From Gnetum montanum (lineage: Eukaryota > Streptophyta > Gnetopsida > Gnetales > Gnetaceae): 64,000 bases of DNA. The DNA lies in assembly GCA_015680685.1 (NCBI GenBank), contig MNCI01034266.1:922612-986611 (forward strand), read 5' to 3'. This document shows positions 22,879-34,518 of this stretch, piece by piece (within the stretch, counting starts at the first letter, position 1; each line of letters opens with the position of its first letter). The notes under the pieces are model-generated. The model worked only from the letters and a program-made list of their open reading frames with translations, had not been told where the DNA came from and did not search any database. A program made the position numbers and the translations under genes.

Positions 22879-25632
22879 ATGGTCCCAAAGAGACCATCAA
22901 CCAAAGAACCTTCGCAGCACAATAGCAAAATACTAAGAGATCATGGAAGAGGTTAAGAAGGAGAAAAAACTGTGGAAGCTGAACATGCTAAGAAAGAGGC
23001 TCAATCTTTTAGTATTCACCAATAGACTCCTACCACTAAGCATTCAACACAAGCAAAAGCAAAGGCACTACCAACACCTAAAGAGTGATAGTGTCTCACA
23101 CTGTCTACAAATTGTCTACAAATCATCCAAGAAAATTCCATAATGTCCATGGTCATCCTAGAACTAAAATTTCACCCACTCATGAATTTTGCTCTAGTAG
23201 CTATCAAGACGTAAATCCAATCATCTCCTTTATGATCAACCCTATCTAGTAATGCAAAATGGTAATTAGGAGAGATCTATCAATTTTGGAAAAATAAGTA
23301 AGATGGCGTAATAGTTTAGATTGAAGGAGTCTCTATCACATAGTTCATTGAGGCAATTGCCAAAGCCTTAAATATTCTAAATTTTAAGGCCAATGTTACG
23401 CATATTTTCACAAAGTCCAACATTGATGCCAAAAATTTTTGGCTACAAATAGCTTATGGTAAATAAGACAAGGACTATAGTAAGCTCATGATTGAGGAGA
23501 AGATTTATTTTAAGATTGGAAGCTATCATCAATTACCAACTAAAAGGCTTAATAGGATCTCTATACACACAGCTAGAGGAAGCATCATTTTATTGGGAAA
23601 GTTCAATGCAAACATCACCCATCTCATCTTCCTAGAAATCCAAAGGATATTTAAGGGAAAAAGGTAGGGAAACCAATACTACCATCCCCTTGCTTAATAA
23701 GGAAGCTTTGCAAATAAGCAGGGATTCTAGGTTATACTAATGATGTCCTAAGAAAAGCCCAAAATTCCTCCTATGCAAAAATGTCCAAGCTAGTGCCACC
23801 AAAGAAAGATCAACTTAAGAGGCTAGTGGGCACTAAGGGAGCTATAGGATCAACACCTACCAGTAACATTCCAATTGGCAGTCAATAACAAGAAGTAGGA
23901 CTTAGTAGTTCAACACCTACTAAAGATAGACAAGATTAAAAGGCTTCACTTCCACCATAGGATTATTATTCCTCAATGAGCCCATCTACACCAAATCATA
24001 GACACAATTAGCTAGAGAGCAAGGGAGGGATCCAATCTCTACATAGTAAGAGAAAGCTCGTTGAGGCCTATAACTTCAGCAGGACCTACTAGGTATCATT
24101 ACAAATAGGAGAACAGAAAAGTTAGGCATAACAAATATCAAGCAATGCTACATTATTCCAACTAATCTTAGAAACTAGAAAATGAACCACAGTTGTGGCC
24201 ATGTAGTGCTAGGATGAAGCAAGAGTAGTAGAGGTCATAATAGATCACATCAAAGAATCCTTTAATGTTCCCATTGTGCCATCAAATAATATTTTTGCAA
24301 TTAGAGATGCTCAAATGCTAGTCAATACCTCGATGACTCTAGTTAAGAATGAAGATGTTCTTAACAAACTATTGCAAATAGGCTAGGTCATGCAAAATCT
24401 TTTTGATATTCCTAGTGATATCACTACAATGCAATGTGACCTAATAGCCACTAAGGGAAAGCTAGTGATGGCTAAAAAAAGGGTAGAACATGCAAAAAAT
24501 AAAGTGTAGATGCTACAAGTACAGTTGGTAGCTTCAAGAGCAAAACTAAGGGACCCTACATGAGTTGTTAGGCCTAACTAGCTTGAGTAATTTAGAACCA
24601 ACCAAGTGAGGCAACTAATTTTCTGCAACATACAAGTTGAGATGAAAAGAGAGAAGGCTATGTGCAATGCCTTAGTAGCAGAAGCACAAACATACACATA
24701 TGTCAAAGCTCTCACTACCTTGGAGGACAAAAATAAGAAACTCATTATAGACAACACTTGGTTGACTAATGTTGAAAAGCAATAGAATGTTCCCAAGAAA
24801 AGCATCCATTAGTTAAGAGAATAGTTTGTTTGAGTCAACTAGGATATGAGTAGATTGGCCTATAAGAAAAAAATGTTATCAATTGAGAAAGCATATTCTA
24901 TCAAGAAAAAATAAACAATTGAGACATGAAAAGCTCAAGGATCACTTTAGGAACCAAATGGAAATGTATAAGCAAATAAATGAGAAGGAAATCTAGATGA
25001 CAAAGGTGAACATCAATTCCATCACTACTCAAACATTATACTGGTAGCCCATCGTGGCTATCCTAACCCACATTCATTAGGCTAAGATCAAAAACAAAAA
25101 CCTATAGATTAAAGATTTGATAAAGTACATGGGGTTAGTAAATCACTAATATGCTAACTTAGCCATGTTAACAGTAGGATGGCCTTGTAATGAACCTAAG
25201 AAATAGGTAGCAGCTGTGTATGTCATGTATGAGAAGAATTTTGTTGATAGAAAAGATGCGTTGCAAAAATTACATGTGACAAACTTATAACTTGAGATTG
25301 TAAAAGCTAGCTACTAAGGATAGAAAGATGTAACAGTGAACCTAGCTCGTTGAATGATAGATTATCAAGAATTATGAAAGGTAGCTAGGGAATTTAAGGA
25401 ACAAAGAAAATAGTTTATGGTGTGGTACATTAAAGAAACTAAAATGTTCCTACAACTACCATGTCCATGGGATGTACCAACTCCATCAAAAATTGCACAA
25501 TCTACATAGATGGTACATGATCCTAGGATAGAAGAGGAGAAACTTTAGGTATTCCTAAACATGTACTAATTTTAGAAGCCTAATGGCAATGGGAAGAATC
25601 GAATGGAGGAGCCTCCACTGCTAGGAACTTAA
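22879..25632 (+). pseudogene. Env-position ORF of outer Athila-like element
   Basis: 2754 nt, about 917 codons, with scattered stops. Start at 22879 (MVPKRPSTKEPSQ) and stop at 25630-25632 after EPPLLGT, both matching the inner copy. The central conserved block is at 23340-23660: a FIEAIAKALNILNF stretch, then YFKIGSYHQL, then GSIILLGKFNANITHLI. The C-terminal half (24200-25300) is Lys/Glu-rich with heptad-like Leu spacing and includes a LIKYMGLVNH and ANLAMLTVG stretch matching the inner copy near 5530. No clear membrane segment. Function unknown; conservation of its frame, ends and length in two diverged copies shows it was a real gene of the family. Confidence 0.65.
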
Positions 25633-25739
25633 GGCTACCTGTACATGATATACCGTGGGAATTATAATTATTCTACTTGTACATGATAACTTTATTTTAC
25701 CATAGCCCTTAACTGTACATGGTTCATCATTTCCAAAAA

Positions 25740-26115
25740 AAAACATGAGCATCTATAGCTTCATGATATTTATAACACCATTCTCTTTTAGGTGTAAAGC
25801 TATATGAAGCAACTAAATTAATATAGAAATAATTACAATTAGAGTTACCTCTGGTTGTAATTGCATACAATTCTAGTATTTCTTCATTAATATCTTTCTT
25901 AAAAGAACCAAATCTAGCATCTTTCTTCTATTTCTTTAGAAATTTGCAATCCTTCTTGAAGTGGACATGCTTCCCACAATTCCAACACTTTGGTGTTCTC
26001 TTGAGAGCACCATCAACAACTTGAATTTAGAATTATTCTTACCGAATGATTTACTAGATTATTATTTTCTTAGTCCTTTAACTATCAATGCTTAAGTAGG
26101 TGTACTCTTAGAGCA
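25740..26115 (-). pseudogene. Ty1/copia gag zinc-knuckle fragment
   Basis: At 25987-25946 the - strand reads CWNCGKHVHFKKDC, a complete CX2CX4HX4C zinc knuckle typical of retroelement Gag, followed by about 45 codons of basic then acidic sequence (FKKDINEEILELYAI). The knuckle motif and Lys-rich context are those of copia Gag in plants. No LTR or pol belongs to it here; it is a short fragment between the outer Athila-like ORF and the LTR at 26118. Confidence 0.6.
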
Positions 26116-26117
26116 CT

Positions 26118-28170
26118 TCCCTTGATCGAAAACATCAGCAAATGGAATACTAAGAGGTTCACAGGTGCACAGCCTAATCCCAAGTCCATATGAAGGCCTA
26201 CTAGACATGGAGATGAGCTGTCATATATAGTCTTATCAATCTAACTAGGACTTACCAGATGCAACTAGGGTACAACATGGTTAGCTACGATGCTGATGCG
26301 AAACTATGCTAAGTGTTCAAGTGATGTCAATGATGTCAATGGAGTTAAGCATAGTTAACAGTTTCAATGAAAATAAGGATGTCAATGTGCAGGGACCACC
26401 ATCCAAGTGTAGTTTTAGGTGTAGTTATGTGATGAAACAATGGAAAATACAAATAAAATGGTCAAAATGCAAAGAAAGAGAGAGAGAGAGAAATGGAACA
26501 CCACCCCAAATAAGGTTGGATGTAGTTAACACCAAAAGGGGTTAGAAGGTATATGGTGTACAATAGATGTAGTGGATAGTATAGTCATAGTCTCAAGGAT
26601 GTCTAGTCATGAAGACTAGTGTTCCTCTGAGGTATTTACACCTGCTGGGTTGGCCACCACAGTGTACCATTGACTATGATGTTCTAGTGGGTTGCAGTGG
26701 TCTGCAACTTCACTAGTATGCCTATGGTTCTCTTTCAAGCACTTCTTAAGTTTGCTAAGTCTCTAGCTTTCTAATCCTCAAATTTTCCAATGCTTCAATT
26801 TTTCCAACCCTAAAAATGTTAAGGGTGCTACGTATTTATAAGACTAGGGTTAGCCTGAAACACAAGATGGCTACCACATGGTAGAGGGGATGGTTGGGAC
26901 TACGCTATCACCCAACTATGATTTCCACTAAGGCTGGTGGTGTTGTATTTTTCCATGCTTTCCAAGACTCCATGAGGTTGTGAGACTATGACTACACAAC
27001 CAAGTGCATGTGAGTGTGCCAAGAGGACTACAAGGTACCTAAAAAAATGAAATTTTGTAGACTATGCTCTAGGACTATTCTCTTCACTATCTTGCATGGG
27101 GTAGAGCATAGTTACAATTTTGGGGACAAAAGGAGATACAAAATAGATGCATTTTGCTAACTACGCTTGTTGAAGATGATTCAAAGCTAAGCAAAGTCGT
27201 GTTTCCATGCTATGGAGGCTGTTGGAGGTTGTTGGAGGCCATTCAAGCTTACTACAATATGGACTAGGGGAGAGTGTAGTCCCATAATTAGAAAACATTT
27301 TGTACAAAAAGTGGCTATGTGCTAACTATGCTCTCCATCAGAGGCTAACTATGCTTTCAACTACATGTGAGCATAGTCCTAGCACTTTTCACAACTTGCA
27401 AAAACTAGATTTCAGCTAACTACACTTGACTATTCTCTAGGCTAGGGGAGAGCACAGTCCTAACACTTGAAAAATCTACAAAAACTAAGCCTTCATGCTA
27501 ACTATTCTCTCCACAAGAGACTAACTATGCTCTAGGGTAGTGGAGAGTGTAGTCTCAACACTTGGAAAAATCTGCAACTTCTAGCTTTATGATGACACTT
27601 AGGAAAAATTGCAAAACTAGCCTTTATGTTGACTACACTCTCTATGAGAGGCTAACTATGCTCTAGGGCAATGAAGAACATCATCCCAACACTTAGAAAA
27701 ATTTGCAAAAATGACCTTGTGCTAACACTTAGACAATTTGTAGTCAAGATACTGTAGTCTAGATTTGGTGGTGTTTCATTGGTCCCTCTTTGTTGATGTC
27801 TAGAGGAGTGGCCTGAGAGATGTTGACAAAGAATAGAAAAACACCACAACAAGCTTGACACCAACATCACTCTTCAGTGTAAGATCAAATGTCGTTGCAT
27901 TATGCTCAAGAGTGCTATGGATAGTGGTATCATAGATGGTAGGTGGAAAGTGAGAGAAGACGTAGGCAATGTGCTAGGGTTAAAAAGGAGAAGATAGGAT
28001 GCAAGTGGGGATATTGTGATGTAAGGACCTCATGGCTGATGGTGACCTTGGCACCAAAGTGGCTTGCCCTTGAAAACATTAACCTCTCATCGAAGTGCTT
28101 GTGAGAGAGTCAGCGTGGATTTAAGGCTAGACAAGTTATGAGATTACAGCACTTTTGGATTATTTAGTGA
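26118..28170 (-). mobile_element. 3' LTR of giant Tat/Ogre-like element
   Basis: About 2.05 kb, aligned by eye with 43323-45584 at both ends and in the middle. TATAAATA on the - strand at 26840-26833. Upstream in U3 (27040-27720) there are many copies of the words CTATGCTCTCCAC/GAGAGTGTAGTC and CACTTAGAAAAATTTGCAA. A (GA)n run lies at 26466-26483. Borders are approximate because terminal bases have decayed. Confidence 0.7.
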
Positions 28171-28964
28171 TGTGTTCTATCCCTTTTGCTTTTTCTTTTC
28201 TTTTTTTTTTCTTTTTTTTAATTCTTACTACAAAGTGAGATGCTCCCTATCAAATGAATTGTGTATCACTATATGAGCTTTGCTTCGCCATTGAAAAAAT
28301 TGCATGATGTCTATACAATAGGTGTTTCCTCCCTAGGATAATTCATGTTACATCTACTTTGGCATTGACCAGCCAATAGAGGCTTTCCATGGGATGACTT
28401 ATGTTACATTTGCCTTGGGAAGCTTGGTGTTTGATGAGATGTGCAAAGAGGATGTCATGCAATCATAGCACATGAGCATCTAGGAGGATTTGCAACCTTG
28501 GTTATGCAAAGAATGAGAGGGTATTGGAATGTGGGAGTGGATGTGGATAGGCTATAATGGGATAGGAAGGATGTGCACTCTTAAGAGGCCCTGCTAGTCC
28601 GTTCATGCACATCTGAGTGTTATGGAAACTTGCTACTGTGATGAGATGCGCCTTTGCACGACAACCAAGGATTTCATCCTGTAAACACAACTCTAAGAAA
28701 ATAGGAAAGCCACATAACACAAAATGCAAATAAAATGCAAGGGGTGAAGATGCTGTAATTTCTCCAAAGGCTATGCCCATTGAAAGTGCTCAAAAAGCTA
28801 GTAAAATGGTGGGGGCAAAGATGTTGTGAGTGCTCTAAAGGCTACACCAATGACAAGTGCTCCATTATGAAGCTGTAGCATGCCTACTCACACAGTGTAG
28901 AAGGGGAACAATATTTATGCTTACTCACTTGCAAGAGGATGGAAGGAATTATTAGTGGTTGACC
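28171..28964 (-). other. Polypurine tract and 3' untranslated region
   Basis: A pyrimidine run on the + strand (28181-28222), i.e. purine-rich on the - strand and ending AAAAGGGAT, adjoins the LTR, as its partner at 45590-45665 does. Beyond it about 700 bp match 45670-46700 in patches (for example GGAATGTGCACTCTT-like at 28567, CTTGCTACTGTGATGAGATG at 28627) and carry no pol domain. Confidence 0.5.
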
Positions 28965-29640
28965 ATAAGCCCATTTTAAGGTCTTAGTAGACCATGGACC
29001 CAATTTAAGGTCCTAGTAGACCATGATATGCTAGTTTATAGTCTTACTAGACTATTTTGTGCTAGTTTAACGTTGTAGTGTATGCATGTAGTGCTAAGTT
29101 AGCATCATAGTGAATGAGCTATGCCAATTTCTAGTCATCATAGACTGATGTGCCAGTTTAGCATTGTAGCGGATGAATGTTATGCTAGTTTAACATCATA
29201 ATGGATCAGCTATGATAGTTTAACATCATAGTAGATAAATGCTTTCTTAATTTAACATCGTAGTGGATGAGTGTTGTGTGTATGCAAACCTCTGTACCAA
29301 TTTAACATCATAGCAGATGAGTTGTGCTAGTTTAGCATCATAGAGGATCTATTACGCCAATCTAGCATCATGGTGGACAAATGTTATGCTAGTTTAGCAT
29401 CATAGCGGATGAATGTTGTGCCAATTTAGTGTCATAGTAGATGAATGTTGTTCCAGTTTAGCATCATAGCAAACAAATGCTATGCTAGTTTAGTGTCATA
29501 GTGAACAAATGCTATGCCAATTTATCATCATAGCAAACAAATGTTGTGCCAGTTTAACATCATAGCATATGAGTGTTATGCCAACTTAACATTATAGTAG
29601 ATGTACTACACTAGTTTAACATTAGAGCAGATGAATGCTT
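28965..29640. repeat. Tandem array, about 30-35 bp unit
   Basis: Roughly twenty degenerate copies of a unit whose core reads TAGTTTAACATCATAGCGG followed by a variable ATGAATGTTGTGCC-type tail. The first copies are of a TTTAAGGTCCTAGTAGACCA subtype. It lies between the integrase end and the polypurine tract, where Tat/Ogre-like elements are known to carry satellite-like repeats. Confidence 0.85.
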
Positions 29641-29644
29641 ACCT

Positions 29645-32600
29645 TGTTGGATTGATGTGCAACACTACATGCTAGATATAGCACGGCTTCAAGTACGAAT
29701 CATTCAATAGATTGGAAAACTCATTTCCATCCTAATTAGCAAGCTTGAATTCTCCATTATCATAGGCCTTTATGACTAGAAAAGGCCCTTCCCAATCAGC
29801 TAAGAATTTATTTGTAGGTTCACAAGCAACCTTGATGATTAGGTCCCTTTTCTTGATTGGGTGCTGATGTTGTTCATGACAATGCTTTTGCCATTTCTTT
29901 TCTTAGTATCATTCAATGCAATCAAGCATGTGCATGTGCTCCTCCTCTATTGAGTCAAGGTTTATGGTTCTCAACTTGTTATTCTGACCTTCATCAATGA
30001 ATTCTAAGAGGATTACCCAGAGTAACAAAACCTACAATTCAAGTGGTAATATTGCTTCAAATTCATAAATAAGGCTATAAGGCATCATACATGTTGTTTT
30101 TTGGTGCATTGTGTAGTAGGCTCAAAGTGCATGGACTAGCTAGTCATGTCATCATCATTTACTATTGCTTAGCATTTTCTTGAGAAGGTTGATGATGACC
30201 TTATTCATGGCCTTTACTTGGCCATTTTCCTGAGGGCAGTATGGTGATGAGAAGGAATGCTTAATGCTAAAGTGCTCACAAAAGGCTTTAGTTTTGGCAC
30301 TGCTAAACTATGGCCCATTATTCGTTACTATGACCATAGGTAAGCTAAAATGAGTCACTATGTTATCTAACATGAATTTGCAAGCCTACTATGATGTCAT
30401 CCTTCTATGGGAAATAGCCTTAACCCATTTGGTGAAATACTCAGTTGTAGTTATTATGAAGTTATTCCCTTCGAAAGACTTAGGCATTATGGGTTTGATG
30501 ATGTTCAAGCCCCTACGTTGGAATAACCATGTGGTTTGCATTATATGCAATTCAATTGATGGCACATGCATTAATTTGTCATGCCATTGACAAATGTTGC
30601 ACGTTTTGACCTTCAAGACATAATCACTCTCCATGTAAGGCCAATAATATCCTAGCCATCTGATTTTTGTTTCCATTGCCCTAGGTGCCATGTGACCTCT
30701 GTACAATCTCTCATGGACTTGCTCAATAATCGTTTGTGTTTTACTATTGCTTACATAGGTCAGAAATATGCCATCATAGGATCTATGACATAATGTGTTA
30801 TCACCTATGATAATGTACTACTGTGAATGTTTACATATTGCATCTTTTTGGGCAATAGTCAAATGTTGCAAAGGCTCACCTTGTAGAAGGTACACCTTGA
30901 TGTCGACATACCACTTTCCTATGTGGATTGTCCTTACTATGGTTGTGGATGTGACATCAATGATTTGGATGATAGGCATAGTGTAATCTACAACTAAGGT
31001 AAGCAATGCATGGAACATGTTAGGTGCGATGCTAAGGGCTAACGTCGCTAGAGTGTTAGCAATGGCATTTTCACTTTGGGGGATATGTTGAACATCAACA
31101 GTTGCAAAGTGTTGAAGCAGATGCTTTGCCAAGTCATAGTAAAGCTATAGATGTGTGTCTTGTAGGTTTAAACCTCTATCACTTGGTTGACCACTAGTTG
31201 TAAGTCACCTCAGATTACTATGTGTTGTAACCTTAGGTCACATGCCACAAGGATACCTCAAAGGAGACCTTCGTACTTCACCACATTGTTAGTGCAAGGA
31301 AATGCAAAATGATATGCAAAGGGTTGAATCTCCCTAAAGGGAAACATGATGAAAGTAGCAGCACTATCCCCTTGAAAAGTTGAAGCTCCATTGAAATGCA
31401 AGAGTACCTCATAGTTTTCAAACACCTAGGTAATGCTACTAACATGCTCATTCGATAATTCAGGGTCTATAGTGGCTTGATTGTCAACTAGCGAAACTGT
31501 AAGTTGTTCAAGTATAGCTTGACCTTTTGTTGAGGCTTGCACAATGTAAGTAAGTCAAACTCTATTGTTAATACTTTCCACTGTGCAATGTGACTACTTT
31601 CATAGATATTTGTTGTTATGGCTCGGAGTACGTTATTTTCGCAAATGATATTAACTTGACTATGGAAGAGTAATGCCTCTATTTCTTGAGTAAGAAGACT
31701 AGAGTAAGGCAGTGCTTTTCCACATCATTGTATTTCACTTCATGGGCTACTAATGCATGGCTCAAGTAGTAAATTGAGACCTCTGCACCATTATCTTGCT
31801 TTTAGCAAATCAAAGAGGTGATGGATGTGTTAGAAGTGGCAAGGTAGATGTAAAATGGTTTATATTCATATGGAGGATAAACTATAGGTAGTTGTGCTAA
31901 CTCTTGCTTAAGGTTGTCAAATGCTTGTTGGCATTGAGCTGTCCACTCGAAGTGGACTCCTTTCTTGAGAAGATGTTACATTGGTTGTAACTTATTGGTC
32001 AACCAAGCGATAAACCTACATATGAACTATAATCTACCTTGCAACCCTCATATCTCCTTAAGGTTTTCCAGTGGTACTAAATGGATTATGGCCTTAACCT
32101 CATAAGGGTCTACAAGTATACCTACTTTGGATATTGCAAAACCAAACATCTGGTCAGTTCTAATGTGAAAAACGTAGTTATTAGGGTTTAACCTAAGCTC
32201 GTGTCTTAGGCAAGGTTTAAGCACTAAGTCTAGATCATCTGCATGGTCATGGGCCACTTTAGACTTAACTTCAATGTCATCGATGCAGCCATTGAGAAAA
32301 CTTAGCATGAAATCCCTAAAAATATATGTCATCATGCATTGATACATTTCCCTTGCATTCTTTAGTCTAAAAGGCATCATGGTATAGCAAAATGTACCCT
32401 AGGGGTTCATGAAGGTCGTATTGAGTTGATGCTCAGGGTTGATCCTAATCTAGTTATAACCCGAGAACCCATCCATGAAGAGCAACAAGGTGTGTCTGGC
32501 CATGGTCTTGATCAACTGATCGATACTGGGCTATGGGAAGTTATCTTTGATGGTTTCCTTGTTTAGGTCCCAAAAGCCTATGAAAATGCATGTACTTCTA

Positions 32601-33145
32601 TTTTTCTTAGGCATAACTGTGATGTTTGAGACCCAGTCTAAATAGTCAATAGCCTAGATAAAACCAACTTTGTAAAGCTTAGAAATCTCATCAGGGACTA
32701 CTAACACTACCTCAAGCCTAACCTTTTGCACTTTTTGCTTAACTAGTTTAATGCAAGGGTCAAGGATGATATTGTGCTGGACTAGCCAAGGATCTAGGCA
32801 TAGCATGTCTTTGTATGACCATGCAAAGGCTTTAATGTTATCATTGAGCACTCTAGCAATGTCTTGGGCATGCTAGGGCTCTAATGAGGAACTTAGCTTG
32901 AATTTTTTCACCACACCAATAGGTGTTTTCATAGGGATCTTTACAAGGGAATCCTCTATGACATCCCCTACCTCTAGGTTAAGATCCTTAACTAGATGGT
33001 CAGGCCAATCTAGTGGTGCTTCTATGAAGGCTATGTTTTTGGTGTAGGTTGTAGGCCCAAGGTTAAGATAATGAGGGTCAATGCATTGATTAATGTCACC
33101 TTGAGGCCTTTTGAGGACTAGAGGTGAGAGGAGTTACTCAAACAT
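29645..33145 (-). pseudogene. Tat/Ogre-like pol: RT, RNase H, integrase
   Basis: A separate ORF with its own start Met (33145), aligned with the start of the second copy (50644). Domains from the - strand 5' end: N-terminal linker with EVGDVIEDSLV near 32975; RT from about 32850 (DEISKLYKVGFI), PFRLKNA at 32378, and the catalytic box CIDDIEVKS at about 32283 (the usual YVDD changed at Tyr); archaeal-type RNase H near 31520-31130 with LLHFNGAST (first Asp now Asn), VVKYEGLL (Glu now Lys) and GDLQLV (third Asp kept); integrase zinc domain near 30690-30590; integrase core 30560-30080 with all three DDE residues changed (EYFTKWVKA, VTNNGP, GQVKAMNK); C-terminus with WEGPFLV-IKAYDNG. Inactive. The archaeal-type RNase H is a hallmark of the Tat lineage. 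Confidence 0.8.
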
Positions 33146-34518
33146 AGCCCTGTCATGTTCTTGCAAAATCAATCAGAAAAACATCAAGTAGCACCTATTT
33201 CACAAAGTCAATGTGCAAAAATGGAAAACATGATGCAGTGAAGTTTACCTAAGTATGCATGTGTCATGTCAACACTATGTGGTGGTAAGGAGGGCATAAT
33301 GGTGGGGAGGGTTTGATCTATTTTTGTTGTGTGTGGGATCAAGAAGGGTGGTCCATTACATTTCACAACATGGCCACAAAGATATTGGTTGTCGTTGCAT
33401 GGTGTAGTGCGACCACAAGGGCCACACATGGGGTTTTAGGGTCATAGGGTTTGAGGGCCTTATGTTGTTATGGCTGTCATCGTGTTCTTTCTCCTACTTT
33501 GGTGCAACCACAAGGTCAAGACAATGAGGATTTCATTATGAGGATTTTGAAGCATGTGTGCGTAGGATTTTTTGACAGGGGCTTGGGGTGCAAGGGTAGG
33601 TGCTGTGGGTTGGGCTCCCATGAGCCACACTTTGCAACATGCTCGTAGGGGACATCAAGGTTCTAGCACTAGCCAAGAAGTGGCTTGTTGTGAGGGCAGG
33701 GTGAGGCAAGGGCTTGCATTTTTATTAAAGTGATTTTTCTTTGGAAGGGCAACGGTTTCTGCTTGGTCCTTTAGGGCTACACAAGGGAGGGCGCAGTGCA
33801 AGTGTAAGGGCCATGGATGCCATTAAGTGCTATGGCATGGCCATAGGGGCCATGACCACCACTGTGCACCATGGCTATTATTTTTCTTTTTCTTCTGAAT
33901 AGGGGTAATAGTGGAGATGTGGTCAATCATGGCAATAGTGTAAAGGGGGTTACTAGACACAGCACAGTGGAGAGACTACACTCTCTATGGTTGTGGGACT
34001 ACACTATCCATGCATTGAGTGTGTAGTCTAGTAAGTGTTTACAAAAATGCCTATGTTGCTAAGTGTTTGGAAAAATGTCTACTTTTTCAAGACTATGCTC
34101 TCCACATTTTAGAGCATAGTTGGGTGGTCCAAAGTTAGAAACATTTCACCCCACTTTTTTTGGACCATGCTCTCCACTAAGGTAGTCCATAGTTAGAAAT
34201 GTTTTGTAGTTTTTTAGACTACACTCTCCACTAAGGTAGTCCAGAGTTAGAAAAAGTTGACAAAAATTTTATGTTAACTATGCTTGATGCCCAACCTACA
34301 AAATGTAGTACTAAGCCTATGAAATCATCTTGTACCCCACTAAGTACCAGGTGCGTCAAATGAGTTGGTTGATGTCCTATACCTGCAGGGCCTCAGAGTG
34401 CATTGGCAAGATTAGGATTTTTTTTCTTTATTTGTCCATGTTACATCGTGCTAATAATTTGATGCCAAAATTAGCATGTATATATATTAATATTCTGATT
34501 GTTACTTGAAGGTTGCAG
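33146..34518. promoter_or_regulatory. Intergenic stretch with U3-like wording between pol and antisense ORF
   Basis: No supportable ORF. On the - strand a possible 3' splice acceptor (TTGATTTTGCAAG, AG at 33161-33160) lies just before pol. From 33940 to 34300 the words GACTATGCTCTCCAC, AGAGCATAGT, CTCCACTAAGGTAGTCCA and AGTGTTTGGAAAAATG recur; the same words fill the LTR U3. The end at 34330-34385 (CCCCACTAAGTACCAGGTGC) matches 52988-53030 in the second copy. It separates pol (-) from the antisense ORF (+). It could be an internal, even bidirectional, promoter, or a degraded LTR piece of another insertion. Confidence 0.45.

Noticed and set aside
28965-29640. CRISPR-like array
   Set aside because: Units are contiguous and degenerate, without constant-length unique spacers; this is a plant element tandem repeat.
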